Source of the DNA: Streptosporangiaceae bacterium
Lineage (GTDB): Bacteria; Actinomycetota; Actinomycetes; Streptosporangiales; Streptosporangiaceae
DNA: 30,530 nt
Direction: 5' to 3'
Assembly: GCA_030041195.1 (NCBI GenBank)
Contig: JASHOI010000562.1
Coordinates: 1-30,530 of the forward strand
The translations under genes were made by a program, and so were the position numbers. Of the stretch, positions 9,890 through 16,976 are shown in pieces; within the stretch, counting starts at the first letter, position 1; each line of letters starts with the position of its first letter. The notes beneath the pieces are model-generated. The model was not told the DNA's origin and did not search any database. It saw only the letters and a list, made by a program, of their open reading frames with translations.

Positions 9890-10990
9890 ATGAGTCATTC
9901 ACCTGCCATTCGAGCTGACGCCACCGACTCCGGGACTGCGGCGCAGGAGCCGGTCTCGGTGGTGATGCCGGTCAGGAACGAGGAACTGAACCTCGCGGAG
10001 TCCGTGCAGAGCGTGCTCGGCCAGGACTACCCGGGCGAGCTCGAGGTCGTGCTGGCTGTCGGCCCCTCGAGGGACCAGACCATGGAGCTGTGCGAGCGGA
10101 TCGCCGCCGCCGACCCTCGCATCACGGTGGTGGCCAATCCGGCCGGCCACATCCCGTGCGCGGTCAACGCGGCGATCAAGGCGTCCCGGCACTCGATCGT
10201 GGCCAGGGTCGACGGGCACGCCCTGCTGCCGCAGGGGTACCTGCGCACCGCGGTCCAGGAACTGCGGAAGACCGGGGCTGCCAACGTCGGCGGGATCATG
10301 GCCGCGGAGGGCGTCACCCCGTTCCAGGAGGCGGTGGCCTGGGCGATGACCTCTCGGTACGGGGTGGGCGCCGCCAAGTTCCACACCGGCGGCCGCCCTG
10401 GGCCGGTGGACTCGGTCTACCTGGGCGTATACCGCAGGGACGCGATCGAGCAGGTGGGCGGCTATGACGAGACCTACCTGCGCGCCGAGGACTGGGAGCT
10501 CAATCACCGGATCCGGCTGGCCGGCGGAGTGGTGTGGTTCCAGCCAGCGCTCCGGGTCACCTACCGGCCGCGGGCGAGCATCCGCATGCTCACGGCGCAG
10601 TACTTCAACTACGGCCGCTGGCGCCGGGTGGTGGCGCGGCAGCACGCCGGCACGATCAACCCGCGGTACCTGGCCCCTCCGGCCGCGGTCGTGGTCATGG
10701 TGCTGGGGGTGCTGGCGGGTTTCGCCGGCCTCGGCGGCCTGCTCAGCGGCGCCGCCGGGGCCTGGCCCGCGGTCGCGGTCTGCGGGTTCGCGATTCCCGC
10801 GCTGTACGCGCTGGGAGTGAGCGCGGTCGCGGTGATGGCCGCGCGCGGGCTGCGCCTCAAGGTCGCCGCGAGGCTTCCCGCCGTGCTGGCTACCATGCAC
10901 ATCGCCTGGGGAATCGGCTTCCTCACCAGCCCGCGCAGCCTGATCCCGGGTAACCGCCCGGCGCCGCCGGCGGTCGGCGCACCCGGTTAG
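9890..10990 (+). CDS. GT2 glycosyltransferase, ExoA-like, with C-terminal membrane segments
   Basis: A 366-residue family 2 glycosyltransferase. The GT-A fold starts at VSVVMPVRNEELNL (residue 22 on); VARVDGHALLP around residue 108 gives the metal/nucleotide Asp in the form typical of ExoA-like enzymes (VDGH), and LRAEDWELNHRIRLAGG is the acceptor/catalytic ED motif. After residue ~265 come three likely membrane segments. It probably transfers a sugar from a nucleotide-sugar to a lipid-linked acceptor at the inner face of the membrane; donor and acceptor cannot be told. In-frame start codons at 9878 and 9881 exist; 9890 is chosen from the -10 spacing. It is convergent with the IspD-like gene: the stop codons overlap within the four bases TTAG at 10987-10990. 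Confidence 0.9.
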   Translation: MSHSPAIRADATDSGTAAQEPVSVVMPVRNEELNLAESVQSVLGQDYPGELEVVLAVGPSRDQTMELCERIAAADPRITVVANPAGHIPCAVNAAIKASRHSIVARVDGHALLPQGYLRTAVQELRKTGAANVGGIMAAEGVTPFQEAVAWAMTSRYGVGAAKFHTGGRPGPVDSVYLGVYRRDAIEQVGGYDETYLRAEDWELNHRIRLAGGVVWFQPALRVTYRPRASIRMLTAQYFNYGRWRRVVARQHAGTINPRYLAPPAAVVVMVLGVLAGFAGLGGLLSGAAGAWPAVAVCGFAIPALYALGVSAVAVMAARGLRLKVAARLPAVLATMHIAWGIGFLTSPRSLIPGNRPAPPAVGAPG

Positions 10991-11688
10991 CCGCCCCGGC
11001 GCAGCAGGGTCTCCGCGACCTCCAGGTCGCCCGGATATGTGATCTTGATGTTGCGCTCGCTGCCCAGCACCAGGCGGACCGGGACGTCGGGCAGGTAGCG
11101 GAGCACCACGCCGCAGTCGTCGGTGGCCTGCCGCCCGGCGAAGGTCGGATCGGCGCCGGCCAGCTGATAGGCCCGCCTGATCACCGAGAGCCTGAAGCCC
11201 TGCGGCGTCTGGCAGCGGGCCAGCGTCTCCCGGCGCGGCATGCCCGTGACCACGCCGTCGGCAACCTCGACGATCGTGTCCGATGACGGGACGGCGACCC
11301 CGATCGCCCGGTCGGTGCCGAGCGCGCTGACGCAGTCAGCGATGATCCGCTGTTCCAGCAGCGGCCTGGCCGCGTCGTGGAACAGCACGTTGCACTCGCC
11401 CGCGCCGAGCGCCGCGATCGCGCAGCGGGTGGAGTCCGTCCGCGCCGCGCCGCCCTCGATCACCGCGGTCACCTTGGGGTGGCGGTCGGCGGTGAACTGC
11501 TGCCTGGCCGGGCCCGCCAGGCCGGCCGGCATCACGATCATGATCGCGTCCACGCCCGGGGCCTGCTCGAAGGCCGCCACCGAGTGCTCGACCAGGGTTC
11601 GGCCCGCCAGGACCTGCATCTGCTTGGGCCTGTCGCCGCCGAACCGCTGCCCGGTCCCGCCGGCCAGCACGACCGCCACCGTCCGCAT
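10987..11688 (-). CDS. IspD-like CTP:polyol-phosphate cytidylyltransferase
   Basis: A 233-residue IspD/TarI-type cytidylyltransferase. Residues 7-22 (VLAGGTGQRFGGDRPK) form the CTP loop with Arg15 and Lys22; VLFHDAARPLL, TQTPQGF-like CQTPQGFRL and the C-terminal NIKITYPGDLEVAE are family blocks. IspD makes CDP-methylerythritol, while TarI/Bcs1-type relatives make CDP-ribitol. The HDAARP motif favours IspD, but no ispF or carD is adjacent and the gene sits in an envelope locus, so a polyol phosphate other than methylerythritol phosphate is a real option. The frame is open 30 codons further upstream; the ATG at 11688 is chosen because the family fold begins there and a -10 box ends 6 nt before it. 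Confidence 0.85.
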   Translation of the reverse strand: MRTVAVVLAGGTGQRFGGDRPKQMQVLAGRTLVEHSVAAFEQAPGVDAIMIVMPAGLAGPARQQFTADRHPKVTAVIEGGAARTDSTRCAIAALGAGECNVLFHDAARPLLEQRIIADCVSALGTDRAIGVAVPSSDTIVEVADGVVTGMPRRETLARCQTPQGFRLSVIRRAYQLAGADPTFAGRQATDDCGVVLRYLPDVPVRLVLGSERNIKITYPGDLEVAETLLRRGG

Positions 11689-11694
11689 GAGGGG

Positions 11695-11700
11695 ACTGTA
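11695..11700 (-). promoter_or_regulatory. -10 box for the leaderless IspD-like gene
   Basis: On the minus strand TACAGT is followed by 6 nt and the ATG at 11688, a typical leaderless arrangement. No good -35 box was found. Confidence 0.55.
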
Positions 11701-11913
11701 CCTGCCCGACCCTTTGCCCCGGCCCGAGCCATTGCCAGGGGCCGTTACGCGACGCCCCGTGGTGGCCCTGCGCGGCACGCCGCTCGCGCGCAGGTCTGCC
11801 TTCCGCTTCCGATGGGTAGAGATTAGTACCGTAGGTCACTGGGCGGACTCGTGCAGTGCTGGGAGCCGGATGAGTGCAGTAGGGCCGGGTGAGCGGCCCG
11901 CGGGTGGGCCAGC

Positions 11914-13458
11914 GTGAGCGTGCCGGAAACGCTCGACGACCTGCCACGCCGGCTGGCCGGCTGGGCGGTCAACCGGTCCCTTGCCCCGGTCTCGGTGACC
12001 GGCATCTCGGTCGCGCTCGCGGTCTGCGCGGCGGGCTGGTTCAGCGCCGGGACCAGGACGGACAACGTCAACGGGGCGCTGGCGCTGTGCGCCAGCTACC
12101 TGATGGCGTGCGCTGCCCGGCAGCTCGCGGGCCCGGGCCGTGGTCCGGCTGCCCGGCCCGCCGACGCCGACGCGAAACGGGTGGCGGAGTGGTGCGGCGC
12201 GGTGTCCGAGTTCGCCGTCTACGCCGGGCTGGCCGTGGGCGGATACGAGCAGCACTGGGGTGATACCTGGCAGCTCGCGGTCGCGCTGATGATCGTGCAG
12301 GCGGTGCGCAAGGTAGCGATGGCGTGCAGCGGGTCGGCCGCCGAAACGCACGGTGACGCCAATCCGGCGATCCACGCTATCCGGAGCTTCCTGAGCTGCC
12401 CGCCCGGCGGGCGGATCGCGCTGATCACGCTCGTCGCGCCGATCTGGGGTGCTCGCGCCACGCTGCTGGTCCTGCTGGAGTGGGGAATCATCGCCACCGG
12501 TTACGCGCTCACCGGCCGCGGGCCGTACCGGGTGCCCGCGGTCGAGCCGCCGGACGTCGCCGAAGGGGTGGCCCTGGCCGCCGCGCCGATCCCGATCGAC
12601 GGCGCGCCGGTGGAGCCCACGGTTCCGGTCGAGTCAGCGGCCGAGGCCGAGTCGGCGGCCTGGGTGGAATCGGCGGCCTGGGTCGAATCGCCCGGCCCGG
12701 ACGGGCCGCCGGTGCCGGCCGAGGAGCAGCCGATGACGCTATTCGCCTCGGCCGGCCCGGACCAGATGGAACTGCCGCTGACCCTGGCCGAGCCGCCCGA
12801 ACCGAGCACAGCGCTCGACCTGCTGATCCCCGCGCACTCCGCCGACCCGGCTCCGCGCAGGAGGGCCCAGGTGGAGGCCGTAGCCGATCCGCAGGCTCTC
12901 GCGACGATGGCGGCCTGCCGGGATGACGGCGCGGTGGCGGTCTGGCTCGGCCGGGTCGTCAGGGGAGAGTTCGTGCCGCTGCCGCCAGCGGTCGCGGGGC
13001 TGGGCGCCACGTCGTTGCTCGCCTGGCTCGGCATGCGGGAACTTCCCGGGGTGCTGCTGTTCACGCCCTTGGTCGTGATGCTGCTGGCGGCGTTCGGGTC
13101 CCGGCACCCGCACGACGGCCGGCTGGACTGGCTGACGCCAGCCGTGCTGCTGGCCGGCCAGTTGCTCTACTTCGCCGCGCTGGGCTTCGCGTTCCGGGTC
13201 CCGCCGCCGGTGACGTTCACCGTCTGCGCCCTGACCGCGCTGCATTACCTCGACCTCGCCACCCGCACCCGGCAGGACGCCGGGCAGATCCCGGACACCA
13301 AGCTGGGCTGGGAGGGCCGGATGTTCATCGCCGGCATCGGCGCGGTCGTCGGGTTCGCTACGATCGCCTTCCTGGCGCTGGCCGCATATCTTGTGCTGCT
13401 TGTCGGCGCTGGTGTGCTGGCGAGCCGCCTCGCGGCCCGGGAAGGGGAGTACCGGTGA
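11914..13458 (+). CDS. Polytopic membrane protein, probable DUF5941 type with degenerate CDP-alcohol transferase-like N-half
   Basis: A 514-residue integral membrane protein. The N-half (residues 1-205) begins like a CDP-alcohol phosphotransferase (NRSLAPVSVTGISVALAVCAAG resembles the family's first helix) and has EWCGAVSEFAVYAGL where the family's last motif would lie, but the DxxDGxxAR signature is absent. A hydrophilic Pro/Ala/Glu linker (about 210-335) contains two copies of ESAAWV. The C-half has about five membrane segments and LDLATRTRQDAG near the end; from memory it resembles the actinobacterial DUF5941 family, a match I could not search. It starts at GTG 11914 without a clear ribosome site, and its stop overlaps the start of the next gene by four bases (GTGA), so the two are translationally coupled. 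Confidence 0.72.
   Translation: MSVPETLDDLPRRLAGWAVNRSLAPVSVTGISVALAVCAAGWFSAGTRTDNVNGALALCASYLMACAARQLAGPGRGPAARPADADAKRVAEWCGAVSEFAVYAGLAVGGYEQHWGDTWQLAVALMIVQAVRKVAMACSGSAAETHGDANPAIHAIRSFLSCPPGGRIALITLVAPIWGARATLLVLLEWGIIATGYALTGRGPYRVPAVEPPDVAEGVALAAAPIPIDGAPVEPTVPVESAAEAESAAWVESAAWVESPGPDGPPVPAEEQPMTLFASAGPDQMELPLTLAEPPEPSTALDLLIPAHSADPAPRRRAQVEAVADPQALATMAACRDDGAVAVWLGRVVRGEFVPLPPAVAGLGATSLLAWLGMRELPGVLLFTPLVVMLLAAFGSRHPHDGRLDWLTPAVLLAGQLLYFAALGFAFRVPPPVTFTVCALTALHYLDLATRTRQDAGQIPDTKLGWEGRMFIAGIGAVVGFATIAFLALAAYLVLLVGAGVLASRLAAREGEYR
12649..12684 (+). repeat. Two tandem 18-bp units in the linker coding region
   Basis: 12649-12666 and 12667-12684 differ at two of 18 positions and encode ESAAWV twice. 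It is a local in-frame duplication in a low-complexity linker. Confidence 0.7.
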
Positions 13459-14204
13459 TCGGCATGGTTCTCGCGGCCGGGGCGAGCAGGCGGCTTCGCC
13501 CGGACACCGACGAGCTGCCCAAGGCGCTGCTGCCCGTGGCCGGGGAGACCACGATCCTGGATATCGCGCTGCGCAACCTGGCCGCCGTGGGCATCCAGGA
13601 GATCGTGATCATCGTCGGGCACGCCGCGCACGCGGTCGCGGACCGGGCCGCCGATCTCGAGGCGGCGCACGGGGTCACGCTGGAACTCGTGCACAACGGC
13701 AGAGCGCTCGAGTGGAACAACGCCTACTCGCTCTGGCTGGCCCGTGAGTACTTCAGCCGCGGGGCCATGCTGGTAAACGGCGACACCGTGCACCCGGTGA
13801 GTGTCGAGAAGACGCTGCTGGCGGCCAGGGGATCCGCCGCCGCGGGCCGGGCCCGGGTGATCCTTGCCGTGGACAACGTCAAGCCGCTCGCCGACGAGGA
13901 AATGAAGGTGGTCCTCGACGCCAGGGGACTGCTGAGCAGGATCTCTAAGCAGCTCGACCCGGCAAAGGCGTACGGGGAGTACATCGGCGCGACGCTCATC
14001 GAGCCCTCGGCCGCGGTGCCGCTCGCCGATGCGCTCGAGACGACCTGGCGCCGGGATCCCGGGCTCTACTACGAGGACGGCTACCAGGAACTGGCCGACC
14101 GGGGCGGGGAGATCGCCGCGGTGCCGATCGGCGTCGTGGACTGGGTGGAAGTCGACAACCACGAGGACTTGCGCCGGGCGCGCGAGATCGCCTATCACTG
14201 TTAG
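13455..14204 (+). CDS. LicC-like sugar/choline-phosphate nucleotidyltransferase
   Basis: A 249-residue nucleotidyltransferase with the Rossmann-like NTP-transferase fold. The loop LAAGASRRLRPDTDELPKALLPV (residues 5-27) carries the Arg and Lys (PKALL) that bind the nucleotide; LVHNGRALEWNNAYSLWLA and MLVNGDTVHP supply the family's NN-YSL block and the metal-binding Asp. This pattern is typical of proteins annotated as phosphocholine cytidylyltransferase-like (LicC) or of the nucleotidyltransferase half of inositol-phosphate cytidylyltransferases. The substrate is unknown; the next gene suggests a glycerol or polyol phosphate. The GTG start overlaps the previous stop codon, and the next gene begins 27 nt after this one ends. 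Confidence 0.88.
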   Translation: MIGMVLAAGASRRLRPDTDELPKALLPVAGETTILDIALRNLAAVGIQEIVIIVGHAAHAVADRAADLEAAHGVTLELVHNGRALEWNNAYSLWLAREYFSRGAMLVNGDTVHPVSVEKTLLAARGSAAAGRARVILAVDNVKPLADEEMKVVLDARGLLSRISKQLDPAKAYGEYIGATLIEPSAAVPLADALETTWRRDPGLYYEDGYQELADRGGEIAAVPIGVVDWVEVDNHEDLRRAREIAYHC

Positions 14205-14231
14205 CCGCTCGTCACTGCTAATCTCGCGGGC

Positions 14232-15284
14232 ATGCCGCTCCTGGCCCGCATGCTGGCCGCGCCGATGGTCATCGACGTGCGCCCCGGCGCGATCTGCGCG
14301 CTCGGGGACCTGCTGGCCGACCGGCGCATCGCCACCTCGGGCCGGGTCGCGGTCGCGGTCGGCCCCGGCCAGGGCGACAGCATCGCGGCGGAGCTCAAGA
14401 TCGGCGAGGCGGAGATCTTCCGGGTCCCGGACGGCAGCCAGGGCGCCGCCGTGTCGCTGGGCAAGCGGCTCCGCGCTGGCGAGTATGAGGCGGTGGCCGG
14501 CATCGGCGGCGGCAAGACCATCGACGTCACCAAGTTCGCGGCGCACATGGCGGGCATCCCGATGGTGGCCGTGGCGACCAGCCTCGCCCACGACGGCATC
14601 GCCTCGCCGGTCAGCTCGCTGGAACACGAGTCGGGCAAGGGGTCGTACGGCGTGGTGATGCCGGTCGCCGTGGTGGTGGACGTGGACCGGGTGCGGGCGG
14701 CACCCGACCCGCTGGCCACGTCGGGGATCGGGGACGTGGTGGCCAAGCTGTCCGCGCTGGCCGACTGGGAGCTGGCGGCGGCCGACACCGGTGAGCCGGT
14801 GGACGGGCTCGCGGTGGCCATGGCCAGGACGGCCGCCGAGGCGGTGCTGCACCAGCCGGGCCCGGCCCGGTCCGACGAGTTCCTCCGGGTGCTCGCCGAG
14901 GCGCTGATCATGTGCGGGATGGCGATGGCGGTCGCTGGCTCGAGCCGGCCGTGCAGCGGCGGGGACCATGAGATCATGCACGCGATCGACCAGCTCTATC
15001 CGGGCACGGCGAGCCACGGCGAGCTGGCCGGCCTGGGCGCGCTGTTCTGCGCGTACCTGCGCGACGACCCCGTCCAGGCGGAGCTGATCTCGGCATGCCT
15101 GGCGCGGCACGGGCTGCCGAGGGCCCCCGGCGACGTCGGCATGTCGCCGGCCGAATTCGCCCGGGCGGTAGCGTTCGCGCCGGAAACCCGGCCCGGACGG
15201 TACACGATCCTGGAACGCCTCAGCATGTCGGAGGCGGAGACAGCGAAGCGAGTTGAGGAGTATGTCCGGGCCTACGCTGGCTGA
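14232..15284 (+). CDS. sn-glycerol-1-phosphate dehydrogenase-like (iron-containing ADH family)
   Basis: A 350-residue member of the glycerol dehydrogenase / dehydroquinate synthase-like superfamily. The NAD-binding block IGGGKTIDVTKFAA (91-104) and VATSLAHDGIASP (114-126) are characteristic of glycerol-1-phosphate dehydrogenases (archaeal EgsA, bacterial AraM). Metal ligands appear intact: Asp168 in GIGDVVAK, His246/His250 in CSGGDHEIMHAID and His262 in ASHGELAGLG. Such enzymes reduce dihydroxyacetone phosphate to sn-glycerol-1-phosphate, the enantiomer used in archaeal lipids; in Bacillus it feeds heptaprenylglyceryl phosphate. A related polyol phosphate cannot be excluded. It overlaps the start of the next gene by 23 bp, so both are very likely in one operon with the nucleotidyltransferase. 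Confidence 0.87.
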   Translation: MPLLARMLAAPMVIDVRPGAICALGDLLADRRIATSGRVAVAVGPGQGDSIAAELKIGEAEIFRVPDGSQGAAVSLGKRLRAGEYEAVAGIGGGKTIDVTKFAAHMAGIPMVAVATSLAHDGIASPVSSLEHESGKGSYGVVMPVAVVVDVDRVRAAPDPLATSGIGDVVAKLSALADWELAAADTGEPVDGLAVAMARTAAEAVLHQPGPARSDEFLRVLAEALIMCGMAMAVAGSSRPCSGGDHEIMHAIDQLYPGTASHGELAGLGALFCAYLRDDPVQAELISACLARHGLPRAPGDVGMSPAEFARAVAFAPETRPGRYTILERLSMSEAETAKRVEEYVRAYAG

Positions 15285-16035
15285 GCTGCGCGCCGAGGGC
15301 CAGCCGCCGTCCGTGATCGACCGGCTGAACGACGAGCACTGGGCCGGCCGGCTGTACATGCGCAGGTTCTCGCCGTGGGCGACCTGGGTGTTCGCCAGGC
15401 TCGGCTGGTCGCCGAACGCGGTCACGGTGGCGTTCATCGTCTGCGGCGTGGCCGCCGGGGTGGTGGTGGCGCTCGGCGGGCTTCCCGCGGCGATTGGCGC
15501 CGCGATCCTGATCCAGGCCTACCTGCTGTTCGACTGCTCGGACGGCGAGCTGGCCAGGTGGAGCAAGCGGACCTCGGCCTCCGGCGTCTACCTGGACCTG
15601 ATCGGTCACTACCTGGGCGAGTCGGCGCTGCTCGTCGGGCTCGGCGTCCGGGCGCAGGGCCACCTCACGCTGTCCGGCGGCTACGTGAGCGCCGGGCTGG
15701 CGGCCGCCCTGCTCTCGGCGATCGTCAAGGCGGAAACCGACAACGTGATCGTGGCCCGGGCCAAGGCCGGGCTGCCGGCCACGCATGAGGATGCCGCGCT
15801 CGCGCCGCGCTCGTCCGGCCTGGCGCTGGCCCGCCGAATGGCTAGCATTCTCCGGGTGCACCGGATCACCCAGGCGGTCGAGCTCTCGCTGCTGATCCTG
15901 GCCGCCGCGATCGTGGACACGATACGCGGCGGCCTGGTGGCGACCCGGGTGCTCGTCGTGGCGTGCCTGGTGGTCTCGGCCGTGATGGTCCTCGCGCACC
16001 TCGCCGCGATCCTCGCGTCCAGGCGGCTGCGGTGA
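15262..16035 (+). CDS. CDP-alcohol phosphotransferase family membrane enzyme
   Basis: A 257-residue integral membrane enzyme of the CDP-alcohol phosphatidyltransferase family, which displaces CMP from a CDP-alcohol with a second alcohol to make a phosphodiester. The signature D91xxD94G95xxA98R99x8G108xxxD112 is read in FDCSDGELARW and GVYLDLIGH, but the final Asp (D4), usually the general base, is His116. About six membrane segments surround it, with a soluble N-terminal ~40 residues containing LNDEHWAGRLY. The ATG at 15262 follows GAGGAG. It lies within the operon, overlapping the dehydrogenase upstream by 23 bp and the GT2 gene downstream by four bases. The likely substrate is the CDP-activated product of the nucleotidyltransferase two genes upstream. 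Confidence 0.9.
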   Translation: MSGPTLAELRAEGQPPSVIDRLNDEHWAGRLYMRRFSPWATWVFARLGWSPNAVTVAFIVCGVAAGVVVALGGLPAAIGAAILIQAYLLFDCSDGELARWSKRTSASGVYLDLIGHYLGESALLVGLGVRAQGHLTLSGGYVSAGLAAALLSAIVKAETDNVIVARAKAGLPATHEDAALAPRSSGLALARRMASILRVHRITQAVELSLLILAAAIVDTIRGGLVATRVLVVACLVVSAVMVLAHLAAILASRRLR

Positions 16036-16901
16036 AGCTGTCCTGCGTGATCCTGACGATGGGCAACCGGCCGGCCGAGCTCGACCGGGCCGTGGCGAGC
16101 GCCGTCGCGCTGGGACGCGGCGCGCCGGACGCGGCGGTGCAGGTGGTGGTCGTCGGCAACGGCGCCGACGTGCCGCCGATGCCGCCGGGCGTGACCACCG
16201 TGCGGCTGCCGGAGAACGTCGGCGTCGCCGCGGGGCGCAACGCCGGCGTGGCCGCGTGCACCGGCGACGTGGTGCTGTTCCTCGACGATGACGGCTGGTA
16301 CCCGGATGCCGGCCTCGGCGAGCACGTGGCCGCCAGGTTCGCTGCCGATCCGCGGCTTGCCGTGCTCTCGTTCCGGGTCGTTGATCCTGAGGGCGGCCCC
16401 GGCGCGCGATGGTACGTGCCGCGGCTGCGTGCCGGTGACCCGGAGCGGTCTTCCGTGGTCACCACGTTCGCCGGCGGGGCGTGCGCGATCCGGCGCTCGG
16501 CGTTCGAAGAGGCCGGCGGGCTGCCAGCCCAGTTCTTCTACGGCCACGAGGAGACGGACCTGGCCTGGCGGCTGCTCGACCTCGGCTACCACCTTGAATA
16601 CGACGCCGGGGCCCGGATGTGCCACCCGGCCGTGCCGAACGCGCGGCACCCGGCCTGGTACCGGCTGGACGGGCGGAACCGGGTGCTGGTCGCGCGCCGG
16701 AACCTGCCGTGGCCGCTCGCGTGGGCGTATCTCCTAGACTGGGTGGTGTTGACCCTCCTCAGGGAGCGGTCGCCGGGCGCCGTGCGCGCCTGGCTTGCCG
16801 GGTTCACCGAAGGCTGGCGGCTCGATCCGGCGGGCCGGCATCCGATATCGCTGGGGACGGCGTGGCGGATGACCCGGGCCGGCCGCCCTCCGGTGATCTG
16901 A
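16032..16901 (+). CDS. GT2 family glycosyltransferase
   Basis: A 289-residue family 2 glycosyltransferase. LSCVILTMGNRPAELDRAV opens the GT-A fold; VVLFLDDDGWYPD gives the DxD metal/nucleotide motif, FAGGACAIRRSAFEEAGG the acceptor region, and GHEETDLAWRLLDLGY the catalytic acidic residues, as in rhamnosyl/galactofuranosyl-type enzymes. The C-terminal part has an amphipathic or weakly hydrophobic segment (LAWAYLLDWVVLTLL) that may bind the membrane. Its GTG start overlaps the stop of the CDP-alcohol transferase gene (GTGA), which implies translational coupling and a shared pathway. Donor and acceptor are not predictable from sequence alone. Confidence 0.9.
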   Translation: MKLSCVILTMGNRPAELDRAVASAVALGRGAPDAAVQVVVVGNGADVPPMPPGVTTVRLPENVGVAAGRNAGVAACTGDVVLFLDDDGWYPDAGLGEHVAARFAADPRLAVLSFRVVDPEGGPGARWYVPRLRAGDPERSSVVTTFAGGACAIRRSAFEEAGGLPAQFFYGHEETDLAWRLLDLGYHLEYDAGARMCHPAVPNARHPAWYRLDGRNRVLVARRNLPWPLAWAYLLDWVVLTLLRERSPGAVRAWLAGFTEGWRLDPAGRHPISLGTAWRMTRAGRPPVI

Positions 16902-16976
16902 GAGCAGGCATAACAGTCTTCTGGGCGTTCGTCCAGCGCGCGCTAAGCTTGCGGGGTTGGAGGACTCGCCACGCCT

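Noticed and set aside
13245..15437. A 730-codon minus-strand frame opposite the nucleotidyltransferase and dehydrogenase genes.
   Set aside because: Arg/His/Gly-rich translation typical of GC-rich antisense frames; the + strand genes have catalytic motifs.
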